Below the pieces are notes generated by a model. The model was given only the letters and a program-made list of their open reading frames with translations. It was not told the DNA's origin and did not search any database. From Nematostella vectensis (Eukaryota; Cnidaria; Anthozoa; Actiniaria; Edwardsiidae), in contig NC_064037.1 in the NCBI RefSeq assembly GCF_932526225.1, positions 15,810,601 to 15,874,600 of the forward strand: a stretch of DNA of 64,000 nt, given 5' to 3'. Below, one piece after another: positions 46,601 through 57,000 of the stretch. The position numbers and the translations under genes were made by a program. Each line of letters opens with the position of its first letter. The stretch's first letter is position 1.

Positions 46601-47179
46601 ATTTGGAATATCAATTTGGTAATCTTTTGGTAGACCCATAAATTCGTCATTTTGTTCATCATCCAGAGCAAATTCTTGCAAAATACCCGTTCTTGCATTA
46701 AAGTCCCCTTGGATAATGACATCCCCCTTTAGAGAGAGCCTTAATATTTCAAATTCAAGTTCTTCTAGAATGTCTTCTTCATAATTATTACATCGCCCGT
46801 TTGCTGGGCTTAGATACACAGTTCCTAAATAAATGTCTTTTTGTAAGTTGAAAATATTTTTACACAATTTAACCCATAGGACATTTTCATTATCTGTTGG
46901 TATATATTTAACTCCACTGGAAATATTTTCTCTGATGTACACGGCTATACCCCCCGATTTTTTGTATCTTGTTGAATCTCTATGTTTTACAAAATGTTTA
47001 TAGTTGTTTATTTTGAGATCGGAATTTTGATTTGCATGCGTTTCCACTATCCCAAAAATGTCGTGTCTTTTAATAGTGCTTAAAGTATCATTAAATTTTA
47101 ACTTATTTCCCACAACCCTACTGTTGAAACCGTTTAAGTTCCAACAACCAAAACGAATCTTTTTCTGATTACATGTGAA
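43679..47179 (-). CDS. LINE ORF2: endonuclease-reverse transcriptase
   Basis: The first in-frame start-like codon is GTG at 47113, but homology begins earlier: 47150-47114 reads FGCWNLNGFNSRVVG, the usual first strand of the apurinic-type endonuclease, and the frame is open back to a TAA at 47180-47182 with no ATG. Endonuclease motifs follow (IFGIVETHAN, VIIQGDFNART with the catalytic D-N pair, SVVDYIIVN, LTDHCSLSC). The reverse transcriptase has KAPGADNILNEVLK, FRGITLLSSLGKVFTSI, CYVDFSKAFDRVPR, GVKQGCMISPTLFNFYLSSL and SCLLYADDLVIVSK with the YADD catalytic box. The C-terminal cysteine/histidine motif is RRCTICKNGIENEEHFLVKC. It is about 1,167 residues and would nick target DNA and prime reverse transcription. 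All catalytic residues look intact. Confidence 0.93.
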   Translation of the reverse strand, partial: FTCNQKKIRFGCWNLNGFNSRVVGNKLKFNDTLSTIKRHDIFGIVETHANQNSDLKINNYKHFVKHRDSTRYKKSGGIAVYIRENISSGVKYIPTDNENVLWVKLCKNIFNLQKDIYLGTVYLSPANGRCNNYEEDILEELEFEILRLSLKGDVIIQGDFNARTGILQEFALDDEQNDEFMGLPKDYQIDIPNNRNSQDSKVIDSRGRNLIETCTALNMRILNGRVVGDLEGKKTCFRYNGSSVVDYIIVNNESLDIVDYFIVNPLEPHLTDHCSLSCSLNLKFTFKQKDNSENVQLSELKRLRWNNEISSELKLLFESEEMQTNLNAALNNNCVDTSVDLFTETLLSACENAGLRYQNNDIKESSVNKMWFDKECKNEKENLRSLGKLLSKQPDQRELGAVLKEKKKSFKKLCRRKKYTHYNNIVNSIDFRNSKNTWKQINRIFNSNTHKQSHPIRPEEAAVFHQHFEQLNATIESQNTMEEVEKTRINNRQGPLDHEFTELEITNAIKSLKTGKAPGADNILNEVLKCGEETLKKPLQILFNKILNSGEYPSSWSYGLIVPILKKGDPSKPENFRGITLLSSLGKVFTSIMNNRLYNYLVERKIIKPEQGGFRKEHGTVDSIFILKSLIDKYVKAKPKKKQNFLFTCYVDFSKAFDRVPRHKLFDKLERSGVTGRFLEVLKSIYTNDKSSVKIRNLLTPAFRCYNGVKQGCMISPTLFNFYLSSLSEELNTVRNCNDVELNSRPISCLLYADDLVIVSKTATGLQKYLDKLSEFCDEAKLTVNLEKTKIMIFNNSGKTMNNYLFKYRNSKVDIVKSYKYLGVHFSTFGNFSLAKQEIKKVGLKALYKLRKEMGNHFRDKITLTLRLFDTLVTPILLYSSEVWGTDCNDKLEKDPIESVHTRFIRWLLGVNRYCSSNACRSEVGRFPMRLKAKCRAIKYWQKMINSDHSKLAVLAFLDSLENNSKVTWVHKLKNILDRAGLGYIWLDAPNTSINLIKMRFEDIERQVWLSEIHNDSRRDPRQKNKLRTFRTFKVVYELEKYLTQINNVQHRIAVTKLRLSNHNLAIETGRHAKPYVPPNERRCTICKNGIENEEHFLVKCPTYNAIRKAYYSVIKDKTNINLNAMTSERAFLFIITMDQRNEIINRETAKYIFDCTRKRFECQKE

Positions 47180-47202
47180 TTAAATTGTTTAAACATATGC
47201 AC

Positions 47203-48963
47203 TTATCTTGGACGGTGCGCAAACCCCTGTCTTTTGAAATATTCCGCCAATGCGTCAAGTGCTCGGAAAGGTGGTGGAAGTGTCGGAAATGCTTCATTAT
47301 AGCTTGAATTCCATGGGGGTCTTTGTCTTCTTTGTCTGTTAAATTTCCTAGCTTGTTGTCCTTCTCGATTGGATTCCTTGTCTTCGCTTCTCAGACCAAC
47401 TTGTACCTTGATGTTCGTCACTAACTTTTTGGTACCAACTTGATTGTTCAAGTGGATGTCATCGTAGAAGGAGTCCTCATCGATGTTTCCAAATCGGTCC
47501 GCAGTGACTTTTTGATTGTTGATGAAATTACATAATCCCTGATTGTTCCGACAGATTTCTTCGTAATAATAATTTACGTCATCTACTTTTACATTGTCTC
47601 CCTTGAGACTGTATAAAACTCCCGACACATAGATGTTTGCTTTCGGCCAACGTGATTTTAATTTCTGAACACATCTTTGCATGTTGTCAGCGATGTCTGT
47701 TGCTCTAGACTTCCTTAAATCATTTACCCCGGAGTGAACCACAATACATTCGTAGTCGTTTTTGTCTTCTTTTGTAAGCGAATCGATGTACTCCTCCATT
47801 TCCTGCGTTCCACCTTGTACGTATTGCTTATTTACAAATCGGCTTGGACAGAATCTACGGTTGTTTATACCTCTGAGAACGGAATCACCCAGTAGTAGAA
47901 CTGGTCCATTACTACTGCCACTGGTTTGCGCAGCACTGCTTGGTTGATTGGGGCGATTTTCCCGTTGCTGAGTCCTTGGGTGGCTAATAGTATCCCGAGG
48001 TGTTTCAAGTCGGCTGTTTCTGTGACTAGCATACTGTCTGTTTATATCTATTGCCTCTCTCTGACCGGATTGCCGTGACTGATCAAGTATTTCAATTCGG
48101 TGACTTTCGCTGGTTTCTTGACTGCATACTTTAATTGCTTCCGTCTGTTCGCGTGAGTGGGTTGATTGCGTGGTCTCGTGAATCTGCGCCACTGTTTCTT
48201 CTGTCTTTAGGAGTTGATCCTTAATTTCTCCTAAGTCGCCTAATATTTTGAGGATTGTTTCCGCTGTTGATGCAGATTTATTTTTGACGGACTTAAACTC
48301 GCTTGTTACTTTGTTTGACAGGTTGGAGACTTGTTTAGCGACATCTTTAATACTTTCGCTTATTTCAAACTTGAGTGAGTCGATTTGACTTTCACAATGC
48401 ATCTTCACATCGGACAGACCATTCTTTATCTTCTGTTTCCAATCCTCCAAATCAATACTTTGCTCCCCAATCTCGATCGTATTTTTGGAAACTTGACTTT
48501 CTATTTTCGAGTTAAACTCTCTTTGAGTTGCCATAAAAGCTTCGATCTCTTCATAGCGAGCATCATGCATCGCTTTTTCGCCTTTCTCTTCGTCCTGTTT
48601 CTTGCTCGATTGTGATATCTCTTCGCCCGCTTCTGCTTGATCAGTTTCGGTCTCAGCATTTTCGTTATTGCCACTATTTGTGTTTACTAGATCGGTGAGT
48701 TTTGAGATATAACCATCTTTACCCGCACCTTGTATCTGGAGTGTATTCGTGCTGGTGTAGAAATTAACCGTCACCGATTCAAATTTAAGTACCCTTGTTG
48801 CTCCATTCCTACTTATGCTGACAAATTTATCGTTATTTCCTTCCTCTAAGTAGGACAACAGAAATTCTTTTAGTTGATCAGAGTCTCCGCTCCATCTGAA
48901 TTGCTTTTTCTTGTTAATACTTAATAGTTTCTTGTGCTCCGTTATCCCAACTATGTCCGCCAT
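47203..48963 (-). CDS. LINE ORF1: coiled coil and SGNH esterase domain
   Basis: A 586-residue protein starting at ATG 48961-48963. The N-terminal 100 residues contain a small domain that may bind RNA. Residues about 100-290 are rich in charged heptads (IEAFMATQREFNSKIESQVS, VAKQVSNLSNKVTSEFKSVK), giving a long predicted coiled coil. The C-terminal third is an SGNH/GDSL hydrolase: GPVLLLGDSVLRG (nucleophile Ser), YVQGGTQEMEEYI, VVHSGVNDLRKS (block with Gly and Asn), and YDDIHLNNQVG (catalytic Asp and His). Esterase-type ORF1p is characteristic of CR1-group LINEs and is thought to act in RNP formation or membrane association. ORF2 opens 24 bases downstream in another frame. Confidence 0.92.
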   Translation of the reverse strand: MADIVGITEHKKLLSINKKKQFRWSGDSDQLKEFLLSYLEEGNNDKFVSISRNGATRVLKFESVTVNFYTSTNTLQIQGAGKDGYISKLTDLVNTNSGNNENAETETDQAEAGEEISQSSKKQDEEKGEKAMHDARYEEIEAFMATQREFNSKIESQVSKNTIEIGEQSIDLEDWKQKIKNGLSDVKMHCESQIDSLKFEISESIKDVAKQVSNLSNKVTSEFKSVKNKSASTAETILKILGDLGEIKDQLLKTEETVAQIHETTQSTHSREQTEAIKVCSQETSESHRIEILDQSRQSGQREAIDINRQYASHRNSRLETPRDTISHPRTQQRENRPNQPSSAAQTSGSSNGPVLLLGDSVLRGINNRRFCPSRFVNKQYVQGGTQEMEEYIDSLTKEDKNDYECIVVHSGVNDLRKSRATDIADNMQRCVQKLKSRWPKANIYVSGVLYSLKGDNVKVDDVNYYYEEICRNNQGLCNFINNQKVTADRFGNIDEDSFYDDIHLNNQVGTKKLVTNIKVQVGLRSEDKESNREGQQARKFNRQRRQRPPWNSSYNEAFPTLPPPFRALDALAEYFKRQGFAHRPR

Positions 48964-48980
48964 GACTTCTCTTCACGCAC

Positions 48981-49560
48981 ACTTCATTCCGCGTTCCATT
49001 CCTCAAATTATTACGGGATCATTTGCGGGCCTGCAAGGTGGTTTTTGGAGGTCATTTGCGGGCCTTGCGTCTGCGTTTTTGGGGGTCATTTGCGGGCCGG
49101 GATCATTTGCGGGCCGGGATTATTTGCGGGCCGGGGATCATTTACGGCCCGGGATCATTCGCGGGCCGGGATCATTTGCGGGCCGGGATCATTTGAGGGC
49201 CGGGATCATTTGCGGGCCGGGATCATTTGCGGGCCGGGATTATTTGCGGCCGGGATCATTTGCGGGCCGGGGATCATTTACGGCCCGGGATCATTCGCGG
49301 GCCGGGATCATTTGCGGGCCGGGATCATTTGAGGGCCGGGATCATTTGCGTGCCGGGATCATTTACGGCCCGGGATCATTTGCGGGCCGGGATCATTTGC
49401 GGGCCGGGAATCATTTGCGGGCCGGGATCATTTGCGGGCCGGGGATCATTTGCGGGCCGGGGATCATTTGCGGGCCGGGATCATTTGCGGGCCGGGAATC
49501 ATTTACGGGCCGGGGATCATTTGCGGGCCGGGATCATTTGCGGGCCTGGGGCTCGTTTCT
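48981..49560. repeat. Right GATCATTTGCGGGCC minisatellite (17 bp)
   Basis: After ACTTCATTCCGCGTTCCATT and AAATTATTACGGGATCATTT, about 30 units of GGGATCATTTGCGGGCC run to 49560, with variants (ATTTACGG, ATTCGCGG, ATTTGAGG). It is the inverted counterpart of 42397-42615. Open frames such as FAGRDHLRAGIICGPG are products of the 51-bp triple period. Confidence 0.95.
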
Positions 49561-51068
49561 CGAAACACCCGAGAATTCTCGGGCCCGAAAACGATTTATT
49601 TCTTAAATTTGAAAAGCTGGCTAATTTCTATAAAATTTATGGTATCTAAATGTGTTGAAATATCGTCAAACATCGTAGTTTACCACAAAGATTCATGTAA
49701 AGGATGATTCTCTTTTTCGATTTATTGATTTTAATCTTTCCCGAACTTCTCGGGCCCGAAATTCACATGGCTTAAATATTAAGAAGGTTCTCGGGACCTC
49801 GCAGTCACCCGAGACTTTTCGGGTAACTTTTTGTGTTCAGCAAAACTTCAAAAATTGCCCTATTGAGTTCCGAAAAACGGGTGACTGTCAGACCTGCACA
49901 AGCTGATCACGTGACCTTTGAGTGGCAAATTCAAGCCAAAATAAAGACGGAAATGACTGCGCCCATCACGCCAGAAAACGACGAAAAAATAAAATCTTTA
50001 AATGAAAATAAGCCTCCATAAGTCCGTAAAATATGGGCCCAACTCCAAAACGTCAGAAATGCAAACTAAATATCACCAGACCCGGATACTCATAGATTCA
50101 TCAGAGGGATAGATGGTCTTCAAAAGCGCATCTATGCAATGTAACACAAAATTTTAACCTTGATTTCTGAAAAAAAAACTCGTAGGTGAACTTGACTAGT
50201 TTTGTGGAGTGGAGGGGGGGGGGGGGGGGTCACTCTGTTGGTTAGGTGGGGGAGCAAGAGATAACATGCCCCATTTGGAGCTCTATACCTACAATGCATA
50301 TTGACTTCCAAATAGAATACACCTGAACATACACCACGCTTTGAAGGGGCTACTAAACGGACTTTAATTTGAACGATTACCCGCGATATAATACTCCTGT
50401 TTTTTCTTTTACAAAAGCTCGAGTGTTTTCGACATTTTTTTTGGAAAAAGGGCTTTTATCGATTTCGGGCTTCCTGTGTCGTGATCAAGAAAGGGATCGA
50501 TTTGATCATCTTCCGGCTCCGGTTCACCCCGCCAAAGGAAGCCATATCATAAAAAAGTTCCGAAAAAGTACAAAAACACTGTCAAAATGCCTGCAGAGGA
50601 GGCTACTAAAATACAGTAAGGCTAAACTGCAGAATACACGTCCACTTATTTGCATTTTCCTTGTATTTACTGCCTCGTTCTATAGAAATCGAGGTGTGAA
50701 GTCTCATTGTTAACTCTTTGTGGACGGGTATAATGCAGTTGCTTCTACAGTAATTGTTGAATTTGAACCTTTGCTTGACAAACAACCTCAGGTACTGGGG
50801 AGGGGGAGGAGGCTAATCCATCCATTTCGCAAGCGCTTTAGCATATTTTTATTCACATCCCCCCGCCCCCGATCATTTTTTGCTCTGGCGTCTACACCGC
50901 GGGCTCGGATACTGGCACATATATCACGGATTTGCTGTATTCGAAAGATAAATCATGCGTAATGACAAAGTAATAACCTGTATCTAGCCGTTTGTGTACT
51001 TCTAGCTATATTTGCAGATAGTCTTAGCATGATAAATGTTATATCAGTTTCCCGATTTTCATCCGTAG
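49561..51068. other. Region upstream of the oxygenase gene
   Basis: The missing first exon(s) of the oxygenase should lie here, but none can be fixed by sequence alone. Palindromic words of the CCCGAGA.TTCTCGGG type occur at 49568-49583, and related CTCGGG words recur at 49750-49820. A MITE occupies 50400-50615. Poly-G runs lie at 50211-50229. Confidence 0.45.
50400..50615. mobile_element. MITE, TAGCCTCCTC family, copy 2
   Basis: Same interior as 36028-36265 and 52951-53178 (GGAAAAAGGGCTTTTATCGA, TTCGGGCTTCCTGTG, ATGCCTGCAGAGGAGGCTAC at the right end). The left terminus is eroded. Confidence 0.7.
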
Positions 51069-54000
51069 GCAGAGGCACGGAAAGTTCGTCTGGGAACTGC
51101 AACACTGTTGTTTGGCTCAGAAGACTTAATGGGACTATATGACTGCAATGGTATCTTAGACAATACTGAAGAGCTGAGGAAGCAGATGGATGAGCAAGGG
51201 TATTAGAGTGCATGACATAACGCAATCACAGTCATACAGCGCACCAGTGAAAGAGTCACAGAGTGAGGAAATGGCGGGAGGGGAGGGGTAGGGGGAGGGG
51301 GAGGGGGCAAGACGTAGACAAGACATATCCTTATGAAAAGTCATTTAAACCTACAATATATATTGACTTAAATCCAAATATATGTCTCTTCAAGCTGAAC
51401 TACACTAACCTGAACCAAAGGGAGGCAAAAGAACCACTGGGGATGCAATAAACCCTCTGGCAGTGACCACCCTCATTGACAGTGCTTACTGAAAATTCAC
51501 TCAAGGGGGCACTTGATTTTGAGCCTAGCTCTGTTGTACCTTCCGTACCAGTATAACTGGTGGAAATTCAATAAAATATAAAACAAATTATTTTTGTTGG
51601 AGTTTTATTTGAAATTTTTTCACGTGCTCTAATCCCTTAAGGATTTTGGGTAGATGCACTTGCACAGTTCTACACAAAGTAGGGTTTTGTATGTTGCCCT
51701 TGCCATCGCCTATGACGCAGAACACTTTATTAGCATCAATTGCATTTATCTACACTAGTAAATAATAGTACACTGCACTCAGTATGTTGATGCACTATTT
51801 GCAGTATGGTGTTAACCTTTGTTTTTTAGATATTTGTTCATTCGCCAGCTGCATAACAGAGATGATGTGCTCAGTGCAAGGGAGGCTGTGCTTCAGCACA
51901 TTCAATCCAAGGTACCAGAAGCATTTGACCCAGACAAACCCCTACAAGATGGGGTTTTGAAATTGGACACAGAGGATAAGAAAAACAAATTCAAAGAAGT
52001 AACCAGCAGAATACAGGTATGTTGTACACCATGTGTACTGTATGTGAAAAATGGTGCTATTTACTATATATACTATTTTCTACTATTTCTAATAAATCAT
52101 GGTGAAAGTCAATCATCCAAAATATATTTCTGATATATCAAACAATGCAGGGAAAGTTTTTTCAAAATTTTTCAAAATAATGAGAGTTTTAGATAAATTC
52201 AAGAAAAATGAAAACAACAGTATCAAACAAAATTGAACAAACAGACTTACATTCAAACTAGGTCAAGCGTGCCCCCCTATTAATGAGTTCAATTTTCAAA
52301 ATGTTGTTTGATTATTTGCTGAGAAGTTTTCATTCTTAAAATGAGTTTTCAAATTTTCGAGTCAAAGCTTGATAATCTTGGTAAGACTTTGTCATCATCA
52401 AGAGAACCAGAGGCAAATAGTAAATTTTCAAATAATGAACTCAATGATTGGCACTAGGGGGACATGCTAGACCTGGTTTTACTGAAAATCTTTATATTTT
52501 TTTATTTATTTAATCAATTGTTTTTGTTATAAACTTCTTAGTTGTATTACTTTGCTATTACTTTAATTATAACTATATTCTTTAATCTACTCTGACATAA
52601 TTCCTAATAAAATGTAACAAAACTCTAATTATTTCATCAAATTCTGCAAAGGGTGACAATGATCTAGTGTGCTGTGAAGCTGTCAAGAAAGTGCTGGAAG
52701 GTGATAGTGGTAAGGAAGTGATTATTTGTTGTTGTTGTTGTTTGTTTGTTTGCTTTTTTGAGATGGACAGTTTTTCTTATTGCAGTCAAACAATTCTTCA
52801 GGAAGTTTTTTGGACAAGATTCAAAGACTTTTACTTATAAGTGGTTAAGGTTGGTGCAGATTCAATTGTATTGGGCCTAACCTAATAGACACAAAACACT
52901 TAAACTAAAAGACAACAATTAAAAGACAAAAAAAACACCTCACAAATACTAGCCTCCTGCTCAGGCGTCTCGAGTGTTTTGGGGCTTTTATTAGGAAAAA
53001 GGGCTTTTATCGATTTCAGGCTTTCTGTGGTGTGATCAAGAAAGGGAACAATCATTTTTTTGTCCCCTCCCCTCTTTCCGCTTCCAGTTCCGGTTCAACT
53101 TGCCACAGGAAGCCCAAATCATGAAAATACTTAAAAAGTACAAAAAAACATTCAAGATACCTGCAGAGGAGGCTACTAAAATGCAGTAATTGTTGAGTTT
53201 GAACCTTTAGCATGACAAGCCTTAAACCCCGGACATGCTAACCAGATAAACAACCTCTGGCACCGTGGGGCAGAGGAGCTGGGCTTTAAAAAAGAAAAAA
53301 AATGAAACAAGTTTTTCCGTCTGTATTTCGCTCTATTCTCTGTATTCTCTCTAATTCCAAACATTAGGCATTTTTCGAGCCCCCTGTGCTTTCCACCACT
53401 TCTCTACTTTATAATTAGCTTTTTTAATTAATAATTAATCTATAACATTTGTTATCACTATCTTGTTTACAGGGCTGTAGAACCATGTGGATTCACAGGT
53501 GTCCATGTTGATAATGTGTACATGTCACGTGGCACTGACAAGCTTCTCACTGTCTGGACTCCCTTCAGTGATGTTACCATGGAAATGGGATCACTGGCCA
53601 TGTGCGAAGGTTCACACAAACTGCCAAGGTACCCCTCTTGTGCTTTTCACATTAACATGGAAACGTGGTCACCACAAAAGTAATGTAAATGGGAGTCACA
53701 GGTGGCCTTGTGTGTTCGCATGTCAGCATATTGGGCCTCTCACCTCTGCTGAAATGGGTTTGATTCCTGGTTAAGTCATGTATCTTTCAGTTTCTCTGCA
53801 ATGAATTTGATTTGTTGAATATATGTAATCTTACTAAAAGCGTGTGTTCCACAGTTACAGGATGGGCGATTCTCATTGTTTGCTATATAGATTCTATATA
53901 ATTATTTAGTAGATTGATTTAGCAATAGTTTACCACTTGCATGGCCATCAAGTTCAAAGTCAGGATCAGTTAACCCATTGACTCCTGGCTATTTTTGAGC

Positions 54001-57000
54001 TGAATTTACAAAAAAAAACAACTGAAAACAGATACCCCCCCCTATTCTGAGTTTTATACAGCCGGTCAAAGTCAAACACAGCTGCACCTAGTCAGCGGTA
54101 TCCAAGCTTTCCAACAGTGCTTTGCGGTCCCCACTTTTAATCCCTCGTCGTTGTACTGAAGCCAGCACAAGTTGATGGTTGCTTGTATTTTTCATCAAAA
54201 ATACAGCTATGAGCATATTAGGAGAGTGTCTCAGGACATCATGAAGTCTTTTGGGGCATAATTGAGTGCTTTGCTTATGGATATTTGCAAGCAAAGGTGG
54301 ATTCATGATGATTTTTTCTTGTTTGGCTTTGCCTGGATGAGAAAATAATTTTCTAATGAATCACCACAGCTCTCCTAAATGCTGACTTTTCTGAAACCAA
54401 ATTGATTTCAAAATTGTTTACACTGCTATTCTGGGTCTGTATGACCTGGAATTGATTTGTTTGGCTTCGGGGTGAAAAGACTTATAAAAACCATCTGACT
54501 TTGGGGAGAGAAGTGTTGACTGGCCCTCCCCTCGTGAATTTTCCCCTGTATCTCCCAGAATGCTTTGCAGTACGTAAAGACATCTTCGTGGTTGTACAAT
54601 CCTTCAAGGAGTGGACATTGTGTTTTGAGGCCATGGAAATGTACCTGGAGGATCAGAATAAAGGTATCTATTTGTGTCTTGAGCTGTGTTTGCTGATCTC
54701 TCTCCCTTGTGTGGTATTTTGGGCGTTTTATTGAGAGGGGTGATTCTGCTTTTCTCTCCTTGTTCGATTTGAGATTTGTCAAAGAACCTGTGCTATTATT
54801 TGGCTTTAGAGTAGATGCCAACACCTTGGTTGGATGCATATCTGCAAGACCATTTATCCCTTAGACTGATGCCTGAGTATCTTCATCTTGTTGTGTTTAT
54901 TTTGCATTTATGAATTTTGGGTTGTGGGTACTTCCCAAAGCCGGTACAGGCCGGTTGAGGGGTCAATGTGTTAATAACATGGACCTTAAGCAACGACGAC
55001 GGCAACTCGGACGCTGACGGCAGAAAACATCATCACTGACATTACCATCATCATCACTGGCATCAATATCACAGACATCACAATTATCATGACATCATTA
55101 TCACTGACAACACCATCATCATCACTGACAATATCATCATCATCACTGACAACACCATCATCATCACTGACATTTCCATCATCATGACTCGATCGTCGGA
55201 TGGTCGGATCAATCATCCGTAAACTTTTTCTTGTCTTTCTGTGCTTTAGCAACACAGCGATCCTTAGATCATATGTATACTTCCGGTGTTCAACTTCCGG
55301 CTAAAGCCTAGTACCATAAAAGGAGCGCTACGATCATTCCTTAGTATGACCGTAAAGTATATATAAGCTAGTTTCTTCAGAAAAGTCTTCCATGTGGATT
55401 AAGCGTGCGCATGCGCCTTCGTCACTGACGTCAATCGGTCTACTACGGTTCAGTCCAATTCAAGCGGTTAGTTTGCAAACAAAACAAGTAAAATGCTAGA
55501 GCAAAGCTTATAATTCTCTTTGTTTTAGTACTTGCCAATTCGCGTCTCTGGGTTTTCGCGTTGTTTGTTTGAATTTGTGCTCAAAGAGCGACTAGCCAAA
55601 ACTGCGACTTTTAAGTCCGAGAAACACAAGGGAAAAGCCTCTGTTAGCAGGGTCTCTGTTTGCAGAGTAATAAAAAACGACTCTGTTAGAAGGACAAAAT
55701 TATACTGTTCTTGTGTGTCATGACATCGAGAAGAAAAAAGGTATAAGGACATTTTTATGTACTCTCAGTATCCTGTATATCTTTTATGCACACAAGATAA
55801 TAACTTGAAAAATAAATTTGCATTCACGAGTTGGCTCACAGAGCCTTGATCATTACCTTCATCATAGTTGCCATCTTTATCACTTGTTACTTGTTTATGT
55901 GACACTTCTTCTTTTTTCCAGCTTTGACCATTTCCAGGACACTTATGGTAGCTTAGATCTTGATAAGGAGGGTGTGGTTGGTTCTGGCTGGTTTTCCGAG
56001 GATGCAAATGAGATAACTCAGAGATTTGGAGGCAAATGGAAGACTGCAGATTTTAAAGCTGGAGATGTACTTATATTTACTCAAAGGTATCATTATTAAT
56101 GCTTTAGTCCTTAAAATTGAAAAGAGAAATGGTCCTTTTTAAAGATAAAAAGTTCTGCTTTAATTCTAAATTGGGAGAGTCAATTGTTGGGTTGAGGGCT
56201 CCTCACAGAACAATTTTAGATGATACAAAGTTGCTTTGCCGCAACACCTTTATTCTTTTATTTAGAAACTTTGTGTTTTGATGTATGGAAAACTATCCGC
56301 AATAATCCTTGTTCATTCAACTACCACCAAATCCCAATAACCTGAACTCAGAAATAAGATAATTCGAAATCGGATAACTTGAAATCTGAGGATTCAAATT
56401 CAAACAACTTAAACTCATATTTCGTTTGTTTTTTCACTTCCCTAGACGGTTGATATGTGTAGCTATATAGTTCCCAAGGTGAGAAATTTTACCTATCTGG
56501 ATAAACAGTGTTTCTTTGTGTGTCTTTTTACAGGACAGTCCACATGTCTAGTGTGAACGCAACTCAACGTGTGCGAATCAGCTGTGACACAAGGTAAGAC
56601 AGTCACTCTGAGAATACTTAGATTTATTCCAAGAAGCACGTGATCTGCATATAACACCATATATGGGCGTCTTATCGTTATGCCTGTTTCTTATAGGCTC
56701 ATCTATTCAGGTTACACTCGATACTGTGTCCTATTTCCGCCCTCTCGTTCTTTGTAGGTCTTATCTATTGACGTGATTTGCACGTGATACTATATGCTGT
56801 GACTTCTCTCTCCTTTTGTGTGGGTGTTATGGGGTAATTTATTCACGTAATTTCCAGGTGATACTATGGGCTGTGACCGCCCTTTCAACCTGTGTGGGTC
56901 TTATGGACTTATGGGGTGATTTATTCACGTGATTTGCACGTGATACCATGTGCTTTGGCCTGCCCTCTCCACTCGTCATGTGTGGGTCTTATGGACTTAT

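Larger units (their letters stand above)
43557..48990 (-). mobile_element. Near-complete CR1-superclade LINE, both ORFs open
   Basis: On the minus strand, ORF1 (48963-47203) is followed by ORF2 (open from 47179 to 43679) and a 3'UTR of about 90 bp ending in a tetranucleotide tail (six ATTG-type units, plus-strand 43558-43587). Short tandem tails instead of poly-A are typical of CR1/L2-type LINEs. Neither ORF has an internal stop or frameshift over 5 kb, which suggests recent activity. The 5' end is very near 48985, where the inverted minisatellite segment begins. Target duplications could not be made out. Confidence 0.9.

Noticed and set aside
48911-49707. Gly/Arg-rich FAGRDHLRAG-type proteins
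   Set aside because: Open frames are produced by the 17-bp minisatellite (51-bp triple period).
54501-54734. Extra oxygenase exon encoding AVRKDIFVVVQSFKEW
   Set aside because: The phase chain of exons 53473-53628 and 55922-56086 closes without it, and it lies inside the piggyBac-like element.
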